From Chrysemys picta bellii (lineage: Eukaryota > Chordata > Testudines > Emydidae): a DNA stretch of 64,000 bases. The notes under the pieces were generated by a model. It worked only from the letters and a program-made list of their open reading frames with translations, searched no databases and had not been told where the DNA came from. Positions within the stretch are counted from its first letter, which is position 1; each line of letters begins with the position of its first letter. The stretch covers positions 34,260,998 to 34,324,997 of the forward strand of contig NC_088791.1 of NCBI RefSeq assembly GCF_011386835.1, given 5' to 3'. Of this stretch, positions 11,716 through 22,451 are shown piece by piece. The translations under genes and the position numbers were made by a program.

Positions 11716-12946
11716 ACTATATTACAGACCACCTGACCAGGATGGTGTTAGTGACTCTGAAATGCTCAGGGAGATTAGAGAGGCTATTAAAATAAAAAAC
11801 TCAATAATAATAATGGGGGATTTCAACTATTCCCCATATTGACTGGGTACATATCACCTTAGGACAGGATGCAGAGATAAAGTTCTTGACACCTTAAATG
11901 ACTGCTTCTTGGAGCAGCTAGTCCTGGAACCCACAAGAGGAGCGGCAATTCTTGATTTAGTCCTAAGTGGAGCACAGGATCTGGTCCAAGAGGTGAATAT
12001 AGCTGGACCGCTTGGTAAAAGTGACCATAATATAATTAAATTTAACATCCCTGTGGTGGGGAAATCTCCACAGCAGCCCAACACTGTAGCATTTAATTTC
12101 AGAAAGGGGAACAACACAAAAATGAGGAGGTTAGTGAAACAGAAATTAAAAGGTACAGTACCAAAAATAAAATTCCTGCAAGCTGCATGGAAACTTTTTA
12201 AAGACACCATAATAGAGGCTTAACTTAAATATATACCCCAGTTTAGAAAACATAGTAAGAGAACCAAAAAAAAGCCACCGTCATTAAACAACAAAGTCGA
12301 AGATAAATCCTAATGAAGAAAATAGAAAAGAGCATAAACTCTGGCAAATGAAGAGTAAAAATATCATTAGAAGGACCAAAAAATAATTTGAAGAACAACT
12401 GGCCAAAGACTCCAAAAGTAATAGCAATTTTTTTTAAAATACATCCGAAGCAGAAAGCCTGCTAAACAACCAGTGAGGCCATTGGACGATCGAGATGCTA
12501 AAGGAGCACTCAAGGACAATAAGGCTATTGTGGAGAAACTAAATGAATTCTTTGCATCGGTCTTCACTGTTGAGGATGTAAGGGAGATTCCCAAACCTAA
12601 GCCATTCTTTTTGGGTGACAGATCTGAGGAACTGTCCCACATTGAGGTGTCATTAGAGGAGGTTTTGGAACAAATTGATAAACTAAACAGTAATAAGTAT
12701 CCAGGACTTGATGGTATTCACCCAAGTGTTCTGAAGGAACTCAAATGTGAAATTGCAGGACTACTAACTGTCATCTGTAACCTATCATTTAAATCAGCTT
12801 CTGTACCAAATGACTGGAGGATAGCTAATGTGATGCCAATTTTTAAAAAGGACTCCAGAGGTGACCCTGGCAACTACAGGCCAGTAAGCCTCACTTCAGT
12901 ACTGGGCAAATTGGTTGAAACTATCATAAAGAACAAAATTGTCAGA
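11712..12946 (+). pseudogene. CR1 LINE internal fragment inside DIRS copy A
   Basis: It starts within the ORF2 endonuclease: YYRPPDQDG-like, MGDFNYSP near 11812-11835, LEPTRGAAILDLVLSGAQD, and GKSDHNIIKFN holding the SDH catalytic motif. It runs into the RT N-terminus ([60 protein letters not shown]). It stops abruptly near 12946, mid-RT, where DIRS right-repeat sequence begins. Internal stops and frameshifts are present. The same subfamily is at 14172-16147, where the RT carries on. Confidence 0.85.
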
Positions 12947-12947
12947 G

Positions 12948-13170
12948 TAGCTGGCAAGAAGGAACTGAAGAGGTGGTGGGTTGGCAGGGCTCTATATTAA
13001 GTGCCATGAAGGCGCAACTCCAGGGGGCGCCAGGCCGGCCAAATGGCTGTTGCTAGGGGAAAAATCTTCTGGCCACCAGGCACGTGCATGTGCACACACC
13101 TGATTGGAATGGACATGAACAACACATCTCGAAGAACAACAGTTACCAGAAGTGAGTAACCGTTTTTTCT
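12948..13170 (+). repeat. Right inverted terminal repeat of DIRS copy A
   Basis: Read in reverse complement, this matches the left repeat: a CACACACCTGATTGGAATGG / CCATTCCAATCAGGTGTGTG pair, plus the purine-pyrimidine block and the GCGCCTTCATGGCACTTAAT stretch. It ends CGAAGAACAACAGTTACC and then GTGAGTAACC, as copy B does near 62402. The internal complementary region expected just upstream is missing. Confidence 0.85.
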
Positions 13171-13330
13171 TGGAACCTTTGAAGCATTTCAGTATTTGAT
13201 TCAAATTAGTGCAGTTGGAAAGTCTGTCTGTTCTTTTGTGCTGCTCTGGTTCCGTGCTAAAGATCTGATTATTATTATTTTTTAAATGTAAGGCATGTAT
13301 CTGAAGACCAATTCGGGGACAATATATATA

Positions 13331-13518
13331 CACCTCTACCTCGATATAACGCTGTCCTCGGGAGCCAAAAAATCTTACTGCGTTATAGGTGAAACCGCGT
13401 TATATCAAACTTGTTTTGATCCACCGGAGTGTGCAGCCCCGCCCCCCCGGAGCATTGCTTTGTCGCATTATATCCGAATTCATGTTATATCGGGTCGCAT
13501 TATATTGGGGTAGAGGTG
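13331..13518. mobile_element. Tc1/mariner-type MITE
   Basis: A 188-bp element with terminal inverted repeats CACCTCTACCTCGATATAAC and, from the other end, CACCTCTACCCCAATATAAT. It is flanked by TA at 13329-13330 and 13519-13520, the target duplication of Tc1/mariner elements. The interior repeats GCGTTATAT-type words in both directions. No coding capacity. Confidence 0.85.
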
Positions 13519-13520
13519 TA

Positions 13521-14104
13521 ATTATATATTTACTTTATTGTAGACCTTACTACACTTTGTAACTCGTTTTTATAGGTTCCATCATGCTGATTTATTGTTC
13601 CTTTTTACTTTAACTGTTTGTCTGCTACACTTAACAGCACACAGTTATAATAGCTGGGATTTTACTTCTCAGGTTTGCAAATCAGAGCTGAAAAGTTGGA
13701 TCTAACAGTATGCTGTCTCAGTAGCTTTTATAACCTCACCTCATTGTTAGTCTAGTATAAAAAGTCTCCTGGTACAATTTTGCATTTGAGTGAGGTTAAT
13801 TCTAGCCTTTCATTAAAATGTCACTGTGATCTAAGTTTCTAATTGAGATTTAGAAACATTTCATCACTTGCATATTTTCAGGGCCATCACTATTAGGGCA
13901 TAATGTTGGTCTCTGAAATAGGGGATGAAGAACTCTTTGAACAGTTATGATGATTGAAATTGAGTTTAGAACTTTTAAATTTAAGCTACAAAATTTTCGC
14001 ATTATATGTTTAGAAGCCTACTTCAAAATGAGATTATTTTTTTCTCTTAATTGCTCATATCAATGCATGGATAGTCCCAATGTTACTGAGAATTACCATA
14101 TACT
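13521..14104. other. Unassigned AT-rich DNA
   Basis: Nothing recognisable between the mariner-type MITE and the CR1 pair. Confidence 0.5.
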
Positions 14105-14171
14105 TGTAGGAGCTCTGGATGGAGCGACTGAAAAGATTGGGACTGTTTGGGTTAGAGATGAGAAGACATGA
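14105..14171 (+). pseudogene. Older CR1 fragment, left of a nested insertion
   Basis: It reads ELWMERLKRLGLFGLEMRRH-like, matching 6330-6400 (CTGAGAAGACTGGGA...GCATGATAGG). The match resumes at 16148-16190 with TATAAAGATAATGAATAGAA. The two pieces are one old CR1 split by the CR1 at 14172-16147. Confidence 0.65.
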
Positions 14172-16147
14172 TAGGTTTGAAGAACAGCTAGCCAAAAACT
14201 CAAAAGGTAATAACAAAATGTTTTTTAAGTACATCAGAAGCAGGAAGCCTGCTAAACAACCCGTGGGGCCCCTGGACGATCGAGATACAAAAGGAGCACT
14301 TAAAGACAATAAAGTCATTGCGGAGAAACTAAATTAATTCTTTGCTTCAGTGTTCTTGGTGAAGGATGTTAGGGAGATTCACAAACCTGAGCCGTCTTTT
14401 GTAGGTGACAAATCTGAGGAATTGTCACAGATTGAAGTGTCACTAGAGGAGGTTTTGGAATTAATTGATAAACTTAACAGTAACAAGTCACCGGGACCAG
14501 ATGGCATTCACCCAAGAGTACTGAAAGAACTCAAATGTGAAATTGCTGAACTATTTACTATGGTTTGTAACCTGCCCTTTAAATCAGCTTCTGTACCCAA
14601 TGACTGGAAGATAGCTAATGTAACACCAATATTTAAAATGGGCTCTAGAGGTGATCCCGACAATTATAGGCCGGTAAGTCTAACATCAGTACTGGGCAAA
14701 TTAGTTGAAACAATAGTAAAGAATAAAATTGTCAGACACATAGAAGAACATATGTTGGGCAAAAGTCAACATGGTTTCTGTAAAGGGAAATCATGTCTTA
14801 CTAATCTATTAGAGTTCTTTGAAGGGGTCAACAAACATGTGGACAAGGGGGATCCAGTGGACATAGAGTACTTAGATTTCCAGAAAGCCTTTGACAAGGT
14901 CCTTCACCAAAAGCTCTTACATAAATGAAGCTGTCATGGGATAAGAGGGAAGATCCTTTCATGGATTGAGAACTAGTTAAAAGACAGGGAACAAAGGGTA
15001 GGAATAAATGGTAAATTTTCAGAATGGAGAGGGGTAACTAGTGGTGTTCCCCAAGGGTCAGTCCTAGGACCAATCCTATTCAACGTATTTATAAATGATC
15101 TGGAGAAAGGGGTAAACAGTGAGGTGGCAAAGTTTGCAGATGATACTAAACTCCTCAAGATAGTTAAGACCAAAGCAGATTGTGATGAACTTCAAAAAGA
15201 TCTCTCAAAACTGAGTGAGTGGGCAACAAAATGGCAAATGAAATTTAATGTGGATAAATGTAAAGTAATACACATTGGAAAAAATAACCCCAACTATACA
15301 TACAATATGATGGGGGCTAATTTAGCTACAACTAATCAGAAAAGACATCTTGGAGTCAACATGGATAGTTCTCTGAAGACGTCCACGCAGTGTGCAGTGG
15401 CAGTCAAAAAAGTAAACAGGATGTTAGGAATCATTAAAAAAGGGATAGAGAATAAGACGGAGAATATCTTATTGCCTTTATATAAATCCATCGTATGCCC
15501 ACATCTTGAATACTGCGTACAGATGTGGTCTCCTCATCTCAAAAAAGATACTGGCATTAGAAAAAGTTCAGAGAAGGCCAACTAAAATGATTAGGGGTTT
15601 GGAACAGGTCTCATATGAGGAGAGATTAAAGAGGCTAGGATTCTTCAGCTTGGAAAAGAGGAGACTAAGGGGGGGATATGATAGAAGTATATAAAATCAT
15701 GAGTGGTGTGGAAAAAGTGAATAAGGAAAAGTTATTTACTTGTTCCCATAATATAAGAACGAGGGGCTGCCAAATGAAATTAATGGGCAGCAGGTTTAAA
15801 ACAAACAAAAGGAAGTTCTTCTTCACGCAGTGCACAGTCAACCTGTGGAACTCCTTGCCTGAAGAGGTTGTGAAGGCTAGGACTATAACAGGGTTTAAAA
15901 GAGAACTGGATAAATTAATGGAGATTAAGTCCATTAATGGCTATTAGCCAGGATGGGTAAGGGATGGTGTCCCTAGCCTCTGTTTGTCAGAGGGTGGAGA
16001 TGGATGGCAGGAGAGCGATCACTTGATCATTACCTGTTAGGTTCCCTCCTTCTGGGGCACCTGGTATTGGCCACTGTTGGTAGACAGGATGCTGGGCTGC
16101 ATGGACCTTTGGTCTGACCTAATATGGCCATTCTTATGTTCTTATGT
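14172..16147 (+). mobile_element. CR1 LINE, 5'-truncated, inserted in an older CR1
   Basis: This is a roughly 2-kb CR1 copy. It begins in the linker before the RT and runs to a true CR1 3' end with tandem octamers TTCTTATG at 16133-16147. The 3' UTR carries the standard TGGACCTTTGGTCTGACC text. The RT is in the pseudogene entry below. Its 5' truncation and octamer tail are normal for CR1, which primes on its own 3' repeats. Confidence 0.85.
14180..15947 (+). pseudogene. CR1 ORF2 reverse transcriptase, broken
   Basis: RT fragments in order: VSLEEVLELIDKLNSNKSPG and [12 protein letters not shown] (about 14440-14530); WKIANVTPIFK and [16 protein letters not shown] (about 14600-14710); [20 protein letters not shown] (about 14765-14825); DFQKAFDKV motif A near 14875; [14 protein letters not shown] near 15050; FADDTKLL catalytic box near 15135; then the C-terminal [14 protein letters not shown] and [15 protein letters not shown]. 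Breaks: TAA at 14335 in KLN*FFAS, loss of frame near 14927, and further shifts near 14970 and 15560. The catalytic Asp pair is intact but the protein cannot be made whole. Confidence 0.85.
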
Positions 16148-18505
16148 TTATAAAGATAATGAATAGAATAGAGAAGATATAAGACCATCTGGAATCACTA
16201 TGTGAAATTAGGGCTCCACCTTCTGCCAATCTTTTTTTAACTAGTTTTAAGTGGATTTCCCTCAAGGCTAGTCTATGTTATTGCAGAACAGTATTTGTAT
16301 TTTTATCCAGTGTTTATTATTCTCACCTAATGATCCTCAGGGGTAAGGCCTGAGGAAGAGACACAGCAGGCAGGTGAATAGTAAGGACAAAGAGTGTCCC
16401 TTCTGGTAGGATATTTCAGCCACTGAACAAAGGAAGTACCTAGTGTATCTCAATCTCTCTTCTTTCTTTCCCCACTATTTACTTTGACCTCCCCTCTCCT
16501 TTCACACTCCCTTTCTGTGGAGCCTTATTCTGTTGTTGGATGAGAGTAACTCCTATTGGAGACAATGGAAGCTACTGGTATCCTTCAGTGGCAGAAAAGG
16601 CACCCCATCTCCTTTCACACACGTTCCCTCTCCCTTATCTTTCTGCACTGCCTACATTTATCACATGCTTTGATTTCCTTTGTCTCAACTTGCATTCTCT
16701 CTCTTTCTTCCTCCCTATTCACATTTTCTTTCTCCACCTCTCTCCCACCAGAAGGAAGAGTATGCACCAGAACTTGAGCTTGTCAGGGTTGGTCTCCCAC
16801 TCTGATACCTTTTTCATGGGGCTTGTGTTTCTCCTCCTGCAGCCAACAGAGAGGAGATGGGACCTGCTGATTCCACCTGGCATCAGACCTATATGGTTGG
16901 CTGGAGAAGGGATTCCAAGCTTGAAGCAGCAGGGGTCTGCAGGGCGGAGGGCAGGAAAGAAGGAGAGGTAAAAGGAAAGAGAGTTTACAGCTAGTGCTGC
17001 CGGTAGACAAGCCTTTTCGGCACCACCTGCACGTATTGCAGTTAGTAATTTATACTGTTCCTTACTCTTGCTGTGGGCCCTGAACACCCTGCTGAGGAAA
17101 CTTTGACTTGGGCTCATGTCGGGAGACAAAGGAGACTAAAGTGGAAGGGGTGTGAGAAGCCCTACCACCGGGCTGGCTATTCTAAGGCCTATAGCCATGT
17201 GAAGTGTGGTCTGTGCATTGGAGGGAACTCCTAGCAGTCTCTTATGCTTTTGCTCCTGCCCCAGATGTTCAGTGAAATCACATAGCAAAGGGACACAATA
17301 AAAGGGGAAACAAGACTAGGGAAAGAAGGCATACACACGTCCTGCCTTCCATTGTATCAAATTCAAACCCCTGTTGGGGTGAACTAAATGGTTCAGGGAA
17401 TTGCCAATCCAATATAGAGGCTCTCCTCTAGATCACGAGTTCAAATCCAGCAGCTGTTGCCACTACAGGAAAAGAGTCATTATGATGGCTATTCAGTAGT
17501 GTTTGTTTAATTGTTTGTTAGGTTCTTTCTAGGTCCACATTAGAAAACCCAACAAAAGTATTAGGTCTCAGTCGAAATGCCAAGAGTCGGATGAGCACAG
17601 ATATAGGTGGCCCCTACAGAAGGGTGCTGGTCTGTTTACTTCAGCTGTCCGCTCTCTACACACATTAGACCTGTTTGTTTAAAAAAGAAATCATTGAGTA
17701 CAGTTAATATGCCCTGTCTCACAAGGACAAAGCGCCTGGTCCCAACTTTCTTGAAAGTCAATGGAAAGACACTCATTGACTTCAAGGGAAGTTGAATCTG
17801 TTCCTAAACTCACTTTAAATAATTTTGAAACATTATAGCCAGAAGGAAGGAGGGAATATCCCATGTTAAACCCTTACAAAATTTATAATACTAAAAAAGA
17901 TTAGCAGAGTTGAAATTGAGGTTTCTCCTCTGGATAATGGAGAATCTGTCTCAAGGCCGTTACTGTACTGGAGGACTAACAAGACATGTTCCTCTTGCTG
18001 AGCTGTCCTCACCATGCAGCACTTAATTCCTTCTTTCAGGGAAGCAATTGCAAACCTGCAGGAGGCCTTAGCCTTAAAGGAACAAGTATCTGTCTGTCTT
18101 TTTTTTTTTCTTTATAATTACCAGTTAGATTCTCATGTTATTACTGCTGTTGTCAGAGGGAAATCACACTTCTTGGGGCTTTCTCATACCTGACTAAATC
18201 TTCTCCAGGTTGGTTGAAATGGAGTTGAGGCTAATATGTGTGACCCAGGACTTGGGAACAGGTTTGTTAAATTATGCTTGGTACTTCTGCAATAAAATAA
18301 TAAATTAATAGCAGATCTAAATTATGGCAGCAAACTAAATTACTTGTATCCTTTGAACTGAGGATCACTTGGCTTCTCCATCAGCAGTCTATTACTTCAA
18401 AGGCTGACAAGTGGTTTAAGAATCTAATAATCCAGGGATTCCCGAACAGTGATTCATAGGCTGCTGGTCATATAATCTGGAACTTCATGCTGCAAGGGGA
18501 GAAAG
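16148..18505. other. Unassigned DNA (first ~45 bp is the older CR1)
   Basis: The first bases complete the split CR1 from 14105. After that I recognise nothing. A pyrimidine-rich stretch runs at 16440-16760. A GTTCAAATCC near 17440 looks like a Pol III B box but has no partner A box that I can place. Confidence 0.45.
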
Positions 18506-18712
18506 TATGACCTACTGGATGAAGCATTGGAAAGGACTCAGGAACCTGGGTTTTGTTCCTAACACTGCCATTGGCAGGTTGGGTGACCCTGTGCACCCCT
18601 GTCTCATTTTCCCCATCTAAAATCGGGATTGTGATGCTGCCCTCCATTGTAAAGCTCATTGAGATCACCTGATGAAAAGCATGATGTAAATGCTAGGTAG
18701 TATTCAGTCTAG
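18506..18712 (+). repeat. MIR-type SINE relic
   Basis: It matches the conserved MIR/CORE-SINE order with decay: GGACTCAGGAACCTGGGTT, then CTAACACTGCCA, GGGTGACCCTG, CATTTTCCCCATCTAAAAT, and TGTAAAGCTC...TGAGATC. This is a tRNA-derived ancient SINE, no longer mobile. Confidence 0.7.
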
Positions 18713-19125
18713 TTAAAGCAACAGAACAAACGGGGGAATGAAATGAAAGGGAAAAATAAACAGCATGATTAATTTACCATGCTAAAGACAGTCAAAAATG
18801 CTGTATGACTCTTGTATTACCTGATCATGAAAGGGAGCAATGGTGTAAATTGCTAATTCTAATGAAGTGTGATCCAATGTCAAAAAGTTTAATAGCTCTT
18901 GATCTAATCTAATTATGTATTTATGCATCCCATCAGGGTAGACTCATAGAATCAAAGAATATCAGGGTTGGAAGGGACCTCAGGAGGTCATCTAGTCCAA
19001 CCCCCTGCTCAAAGCAGGACCAATTCCCAATTAAATCATCCCAGCGAGGGCTTTGTCAAGCCTGACCTTAAAAACCTTTAAGGAAGGAGATTCCACCACC
19101 TCCCTAGGTAACCCATTCCAGTGCT

Positions 19126-20949
19126 TCACCACCCTCCTAGTGAAAAGTTTTTCCTAATATCCAACCTAAACCTCCCCAACTGCAACTTGAGACCATTACT
19201 CCTTGTTCTGTCATCAGGTACCACTGAGAACAGTCTAGATCCATCCTCTTTGGAACCCCCTTTCAGGTAGTTGAAAGCAGCTATTAAATCCCCCCTCATT
19301 CTTCTCTTCTGCAGACTAAACAATCCCAGTTCCCTCAGCCTCTCCTCATAAGTCATGTGCTCCAACCCCCTAATCATTTTTGTTGCCCTCTGCTGGACTC
19401 TTTCCAATTTTTCCACATCCTTCTTGTAGTGTGGGACCCAAAACTAGACACAGTACTCCAGATGAGGCCTCATCAATGTCGAATAGAGGGGAACGATCAC
19501 GTCCCTCAATCTGCTGGCAATGCCCCTACTTATACAGCCCAAAATGCCGTTAGCCTTCTTGGCAACAAGGGCACACTGTTGACTCATATCCAGCTTCTCG
19601 TCCACTGTAACCCCAAGGTCCTTTTCTGCAGAACTGCTTCCTAGCCATTCGGTCCCTAGTCTGTAACGGTGCATGGGATTCTTCCGTCCTAAGTGCAGAA
19701 CTCTGCACTTGTCCTTGTTGAACCTCATTAGGTTTCTTTTGGCCCAATCCTCTAATTTGTGTAGGTCCCTCTGTATCCTGTCCCTACCCTCCAGCATATC
19801 TACCATTCCTCCCAGTTTAGTGTCATGTGCAAACGTGCTGAGAGTGCAGTCCACGCCATCCTCCAGATCATTAATGAAGATATTGAACAAAAACGGCCCC
19901 AGGACCGACCCCTGGGGCACTCCAGTTGAAACCGGCTGCCAACTAGACATGGAGCCGTTGATCACTACCTGTTGAGCCCGACAATCTAGCCAGCTTTCTA
20001 TCCACCTTATAGTCCATTCATCCAGCCCATAATTCTTTAACTTGCTGGCAAGAATACTGTGGGAGACTGTATCAAAAGCTTTGCTAAAGTCAAGGAATAA
20101 CACATCCACTGCTTTCCCCTCATCCACAGACCCAGTTATCTCCTCATAGAAGGCAATTAGGTTAGTGAGGCATGACTTGCCCTTGGTGAATCCATGCTGA
20201 CTGTTCCTGATCACTTTCCTCTCCTAAGTGCTTCAGAATTGATTCCTTGAGGACCTGCACCATGACTTTTCCAGGGACTGAGGTGAGGCTGACTGGCCTG
20301 TAGTTCCCCGGATCCTCCTTCTTTCCTTTTTTAAAGATGGGCACTACATTAGCCTTTTTCCAGTCATCCTGGACCTCCCCGGATCGCCATGAGTTTTCAA
20401 AGATAATGGCTAATGGCTCTGCAATCACATCCGCCAACAGCTTTAGCACCCTCGGATGCAGCGCATCCGGCCCCATGGACTTGTGCTCGTCCAGTTTTTC
20501 TAAATAGCCCCGAACCACTTCTTTCTCCACAGAGTGCTGGTCACCTTCTCCCCATACTGTGCTGCCCAGTGCAGCAGTCTGGGAGCTGACCTTGTTCCAG
20601 AGGCAAAAAAATCATTGAGTACATTAGGTTTTTCCACATCCTCTGTTACTAGGTTGCCTCCCTCATTCAATAAGGGGCACACACTTTCCTTGACTTTCTT
20701 CTTGTTGCTAACTTACCTGAAGAAACCCTTCTTGTTACTCTTAACATCTCTTGCTAGCTGCAACTCCAAGTGTGATTTGGCCTTCCTGATTTCACTCCTG
20801 CATGCCTGAGCAATATTTTTATACTCCTCCCTGGTTATTTGTCCAATCTTCCACTTCTTGTAAGCTTCTTTTTTGTGTTTAATGTCAGCAAGGATTTCAC
20901 TGTTAAGCCAAGCTGGTTGCCTGCCATATTTACTGTTCTTTCTACACAT
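19126..20949 (-). pseudogene. CR1 ORF2 reverse transcriptase (broken ORF2, 3' part)
   Basis: This is the remainder of the same ORF2, spread over five frames. It includes [20 protein letters not shown] (20162-20530), [58 protein letters not shown] and LEYCV (19444-20214), and the C-terminus [20 protein letters not shown] (19126-19416). The catalytic FADD box reads FAHD, so one of the two metal-binding Asp residues is lost. Frameshifts fall near 20700, 20520, 20190 and 19440. Confidence 0.88.
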
Positions 20950-21871
20950 TGGGATGGTTTTTTTCCTGCAACCTCAATAAGGATTTTTGAAAATACAGCC
21001 AGCTCTCCTGGACTCCTTTCCCTCTCATGTTATTCTCCCAGGGGATCCTGCCCATCAGTTCCTTGAGGGAGTCAAAGTCTGCTTTTCTGAAGTCCAGGGT
21101 CCGTATTCTGCTGCTCTCTTTCCTTCCTTGTGTCAGGATCCTGAACTCGACCATCTCATGGTCACTGCCTCCCAGGTTCCCATCCACTTTTGCTTCCCCT
21201 ACTAATTCTTCCTGGTTTGTGAGCAGCAGGTCTAGAAGAGCTCTGCCCCTAGTTGGTTCCTCCAGCACTTGCACCAGGAAATTGTCCCCTACAGTTTCCA
21301 AAAACTTCCTGGATTGTCTGTGCACTGCTGTATTGCTCTCCCAACAGATATCAGGGTGATTAAAGTCTCCCATGAGGACCAGAGCCTGTGATCTAGTAAC
21401 TTCTGCTAGTTGCTGGAAGAAAGCCTTGTCCACCTCATCCCCCTGGTCTGGTGGTCTATAGCAGACTCCCACCACAACATCACCCTTGTTGCTCACACTT
21501 CTAAAGTTAATCCAGAGACTCTCAGGTTTTTCTGCAGTTTCATACCAGAGCTCTGAGCAGTCATACTCCTCTCTTACATACAATGCAACTCCCCCACCTT
21601 TTCTGCCCTGCCTGTCCTTCCTGAACAGTTTATATCCATCCATGACAGTACTCCAGTCATGTGAGTTATCCCACCAAGTCTCTGTTATTCCAATGACATC
21701 ATAGTTCCTTGACAGTGCCAGGACTTCCAGTTCTACCTGCTTGTTTCCCTGACTTCTTGCATTTGTGTATAGGCACTTTAGATAACTCGCTGATTGTCCC
21801 GCTTTCTCAGTCTGAGACAGGAGTTCTCCCCTCTTGCACTCTCCTGCTCGTGCTTCCTCCCAGTATCCCAT
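20942..21871 (-). pseudogene. CR1 ORF2 endonuclease domain (broken ORF2, 5' part)
   Basis: An open frame of 309 codons. It holds the APE-type endonuclease that nicks target DNA: YTNARS near 35-40, GITETWW near 61-67 with the catalytic Glu, [26 protein letters not shown] near 166-177, and [10 protein letters not shown] near 234-243 with the SDH motif. It ends early at LQEKNHPNV because of a frameshift near 20945; the next part ([17 protein letters not shown]) continues in another frame. It was therefore one ORF2 and is now broken. Confidence 0.88.
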
Positions 21872-21890
21872 TTCTCCACTTATGTGTCAT

Positions 21891-22333
21891 AAGGTAGTAT
21901 GTGTCATAAACGTACTGTAATTACTTAAAACATTTCTGTCTGAAGTTCCACATTCCCTAACCTTCCTCTGATCACATTGCCATCTACAGTAAGATCATTG
22001 GTGGTTTGCCTCATTTAGCAATCTAGACTGTATTCTGCTGTCAGTTTGTGCAAACAAAGTAAGTTTGCATTGTGCCCTGAAAATATTAATACTCTGATAC
22101 ATCTTAATATCTGATAGAGGGGAATTCTACAGCTAAAGAGCAGCTGTTTTTGTGTTTTATCTAATGTAGGTTATCAGTGTATCAAGGCAATATTCAGCAA
22201 TGGGGCAAGCCAACCCTTGTTAGCCTGCACATTTAGTGTTTGTAGATCTCCTATGGTTGTAGTTTTACCAAACATCAACTCACTGCTCCTATGTCAGGGC
22301 AGTGCTTTTCTCCAGGGATTATGGAAATAAGGA
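21891..22333. other. Unassigned DNA
   Basis: Nothing recognised between the CR1 and the small MITE. Confidence 0.5.
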
Positions 22334-22451
22334 TATGTCTACACTAGAGCTAGAAGGTTTAAATTCCAACCCAAGGATACATACCCATGCCAGCTCTGAT
22401 CATGTCTCCTCAAGTTTGAATTTTACACTTTCCAGCTCTAGTGCAGACATA
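22334..22451. mobile_element. Small MITE with 22-bp inverted ends
   Basis: The left end TATGTCTACACTAGAGCTAG pairs with the right end read inversely, TATGTCTGCACTAGAGCTGG. That is about 22 bp with two mismatches around a 70-bp interior. The TATGTCTACACTA word also occurs, diverged, at the ends of the MITEs at 2413 and 54624. No clear target duplication. Confidence 0.65.

Larger units (their letters stand above)
8143..13170 (+). mobile_element. DIRS-type retrotransposon copy A, broken
   Basis: This is a tyrosine-recombinase (DIRS1-type) retrotransposon on the plus strand. It keeps its left inverted terminal repeat (8143-8345), a Gag region (8490-10628) and the start of the RT (to about 11390). 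After that point the expected RT C-terminus, RNase H and recombinase are missing. An LTR-like block (11396-11715) and a CR1 fragment (about 11712-12946) occupy that place. The right inverted terminal repeat follows (12948-13170). It is related to copy B at 56.7-62.4 kb throughout. DIRS elements make no target duplication, and none is seen. Confidence 0.85.
18944..21890 (-). mobile_element. CR1 LINE, minus strand, truncated just above ORF2
   Basis: It carries the standard CR1 3' end (CATAGAATCAAAGAATATC, AGGTCATCTAGTCCAACCCC) at 18944-19010 and the whole of ORF2, and stops about 20 bp above the ORF2 start. ORF1 and the 5' UTR are absent. It belongs to the same subfamily as the intact copy at 31037-35230 and is similar along its whole length, but it has several frameshifts. 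Confidence 0.92.

Noticed and set aside
17380..17470. tRNA-like or SINE-like sequence with GTTCAAATCC
   Set aside because: It has a B-box-like word but no convincing A box at the right distance and no cloverleaf fold that I could draw.
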